A stretch of 5,781 nucleotides of DNA from Anaerolineaceae bacterium. GTDB lineage: Bacteria > Chloroflexota > Anaerolineae > Anaerolineales > Anaerolineaceae. A model generated the notes under the pieces. That model saw nothing but the letters and a program-made list of their open reading frames with translations, made no database searches and was not told where the DNA came from. Positions 5,462 through 5,781 of the stretch are shown here, in pieces. The translations under genes and the position numbers were made by a program. Where the stretch lies: the NCBI GenBank assembly GCA_014860845.1, contig JACZIY010000693.1, positions 1-5,781 of the forward strand, in the 5' to 3' direction. Every line of letters begins with the position of its first letter. Position 1 is the stretch's first letter.

Positions 5462-5781
5462 TTATTCGGTTTTCTTACCTGCTAATTGAGTTTGAGCTTC
5501 CTCAGGGCTGATTTCACCACTGGCTAATGCATCTAAAATGCGCATTCTCTCTTCGGCTGTGAATTTGACTGGTTCATCCGCTTTGGGTTCAAACCCTAAT
5601 AATCGTAAAATATCCTGCAAACGATTTCTTAATGTCGGATATGAAAGACTTAGTTCTTCTTCCATACGATTAAACCTGCCTTCACAGCGAATGAATGTCA
5701 TTAAAAAATGCATTTGTTCTTGATTAAGTACGTTAAATGGGTTGGCAGTTGGTGCAAAATGTCCCTGGATGCTGGTATCAC
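5462..5781 (-). CDS. DUF2089-family protein, probable DNA-binding regulator (5' end missing)
   Basis: The minus-strand frame is open to the right edge; 105 codons are visible. The ATG at 5713 is internal, because the sequence upstream of it (DTSIQGHF...NVLNQEQ) still matches the family, so the gene begins outside the window. In DUF2089 proteins this point follows an N-terminal CxxC zinc ribbon, so only some tens of residues should be missing. Visible residues 20-63 contain the family core, with FIRCEGRFNRMEEELSLSYP and TLRNRLQDILRLLGF, which reads as a helix-turn-helix. A linker follows, then a C-terminal helical mini-domain at 73-101 (FTAEERMRILDALASGEIS, then PEEAQTQLAG) resembling that of the next gene. 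The protein is small and cytoplasmic. DNA binding is inferred from the HTH-like pattern and the ribbon expected upstream. It is the first visible gene of a two-gene unit; its promoter is not in the window. Confidence 0.88.
   Translation of the reverse strand, partial: DTSIQGHFAPTANPFNVLNQEQMHFLMTFIRCEGRFNRMEEELSLSYPTLRNRLQDILRLLGFEPKADEPVKFTAEERMRILDALASGEISPEEAQTQLAGKKTE

Overview
The window reads as chromosomal DNA of a moderate-GC bacterium. The best guess is a member of Chloroflexota, close to Anaerolineae. This rests on a secreted multicopper oxidase with C-terminal FN3 domains, a MauG/CcP-like di-haem protein, and a DUF2089 gene followed by a SHOCT-like gene. The desaturase strongly resembles Bacillus Des, so a Firmicutes-like origin for that gene is possible. 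The taxonomic call is inference from gene content only.

Layout. (1) Positions 1-2069 (+) hold the C-terminal part of a multicopper oxidase, cut by the left edge, with an intact second half of the copper centre and three FN3-like domains. It ends at a strong hairpin (2084-2115). (2) Positions 2186-3628 (+) hold a secreted di-haem cytochrome c peroxidase/MauG-family protein with two CXXCH motifs and two striking Gly/Met-rich insertions. (3) Positions 3629-3922 are an AT-rich non-coding stretch with a nested hairpin, a short direct repeat and a possible promoter. (4) Positions 3935-4957 (+) hold a membrane fatty-acid desaturase of the Bacillus Des type. (5) Positions 4958-5035 are a convergent intergenic region with a perfect 13-bp hairpin. 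(6) Positions 5036-5781 (-) hold a two-gene unit: a DUF2089-type zinc-ribbon/HTH protein, cut by the right edge, followed 15 bases later by a small SHOCT-like-domain protein.

How they may work together. The oxidase and the di-haem protein are neighbours on one strand and would both act outside the cytoplasm; the haem protein has a clear signal peptide. They look like an extracytoplasmic copper/haem oxidation pair. The Met-rich insertions in the haem protein could bind copper, shield it from oxidants, or contact the oxidase. The desaturase adjusts membrane fluidity and appears to be an independent unit. The DUF2089/SHOCT-like pair shares a helical mini-domain and is probably a small regulatory or envelope-response pair. 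The peroxidase with its two insertions is the most unusual item in the window.
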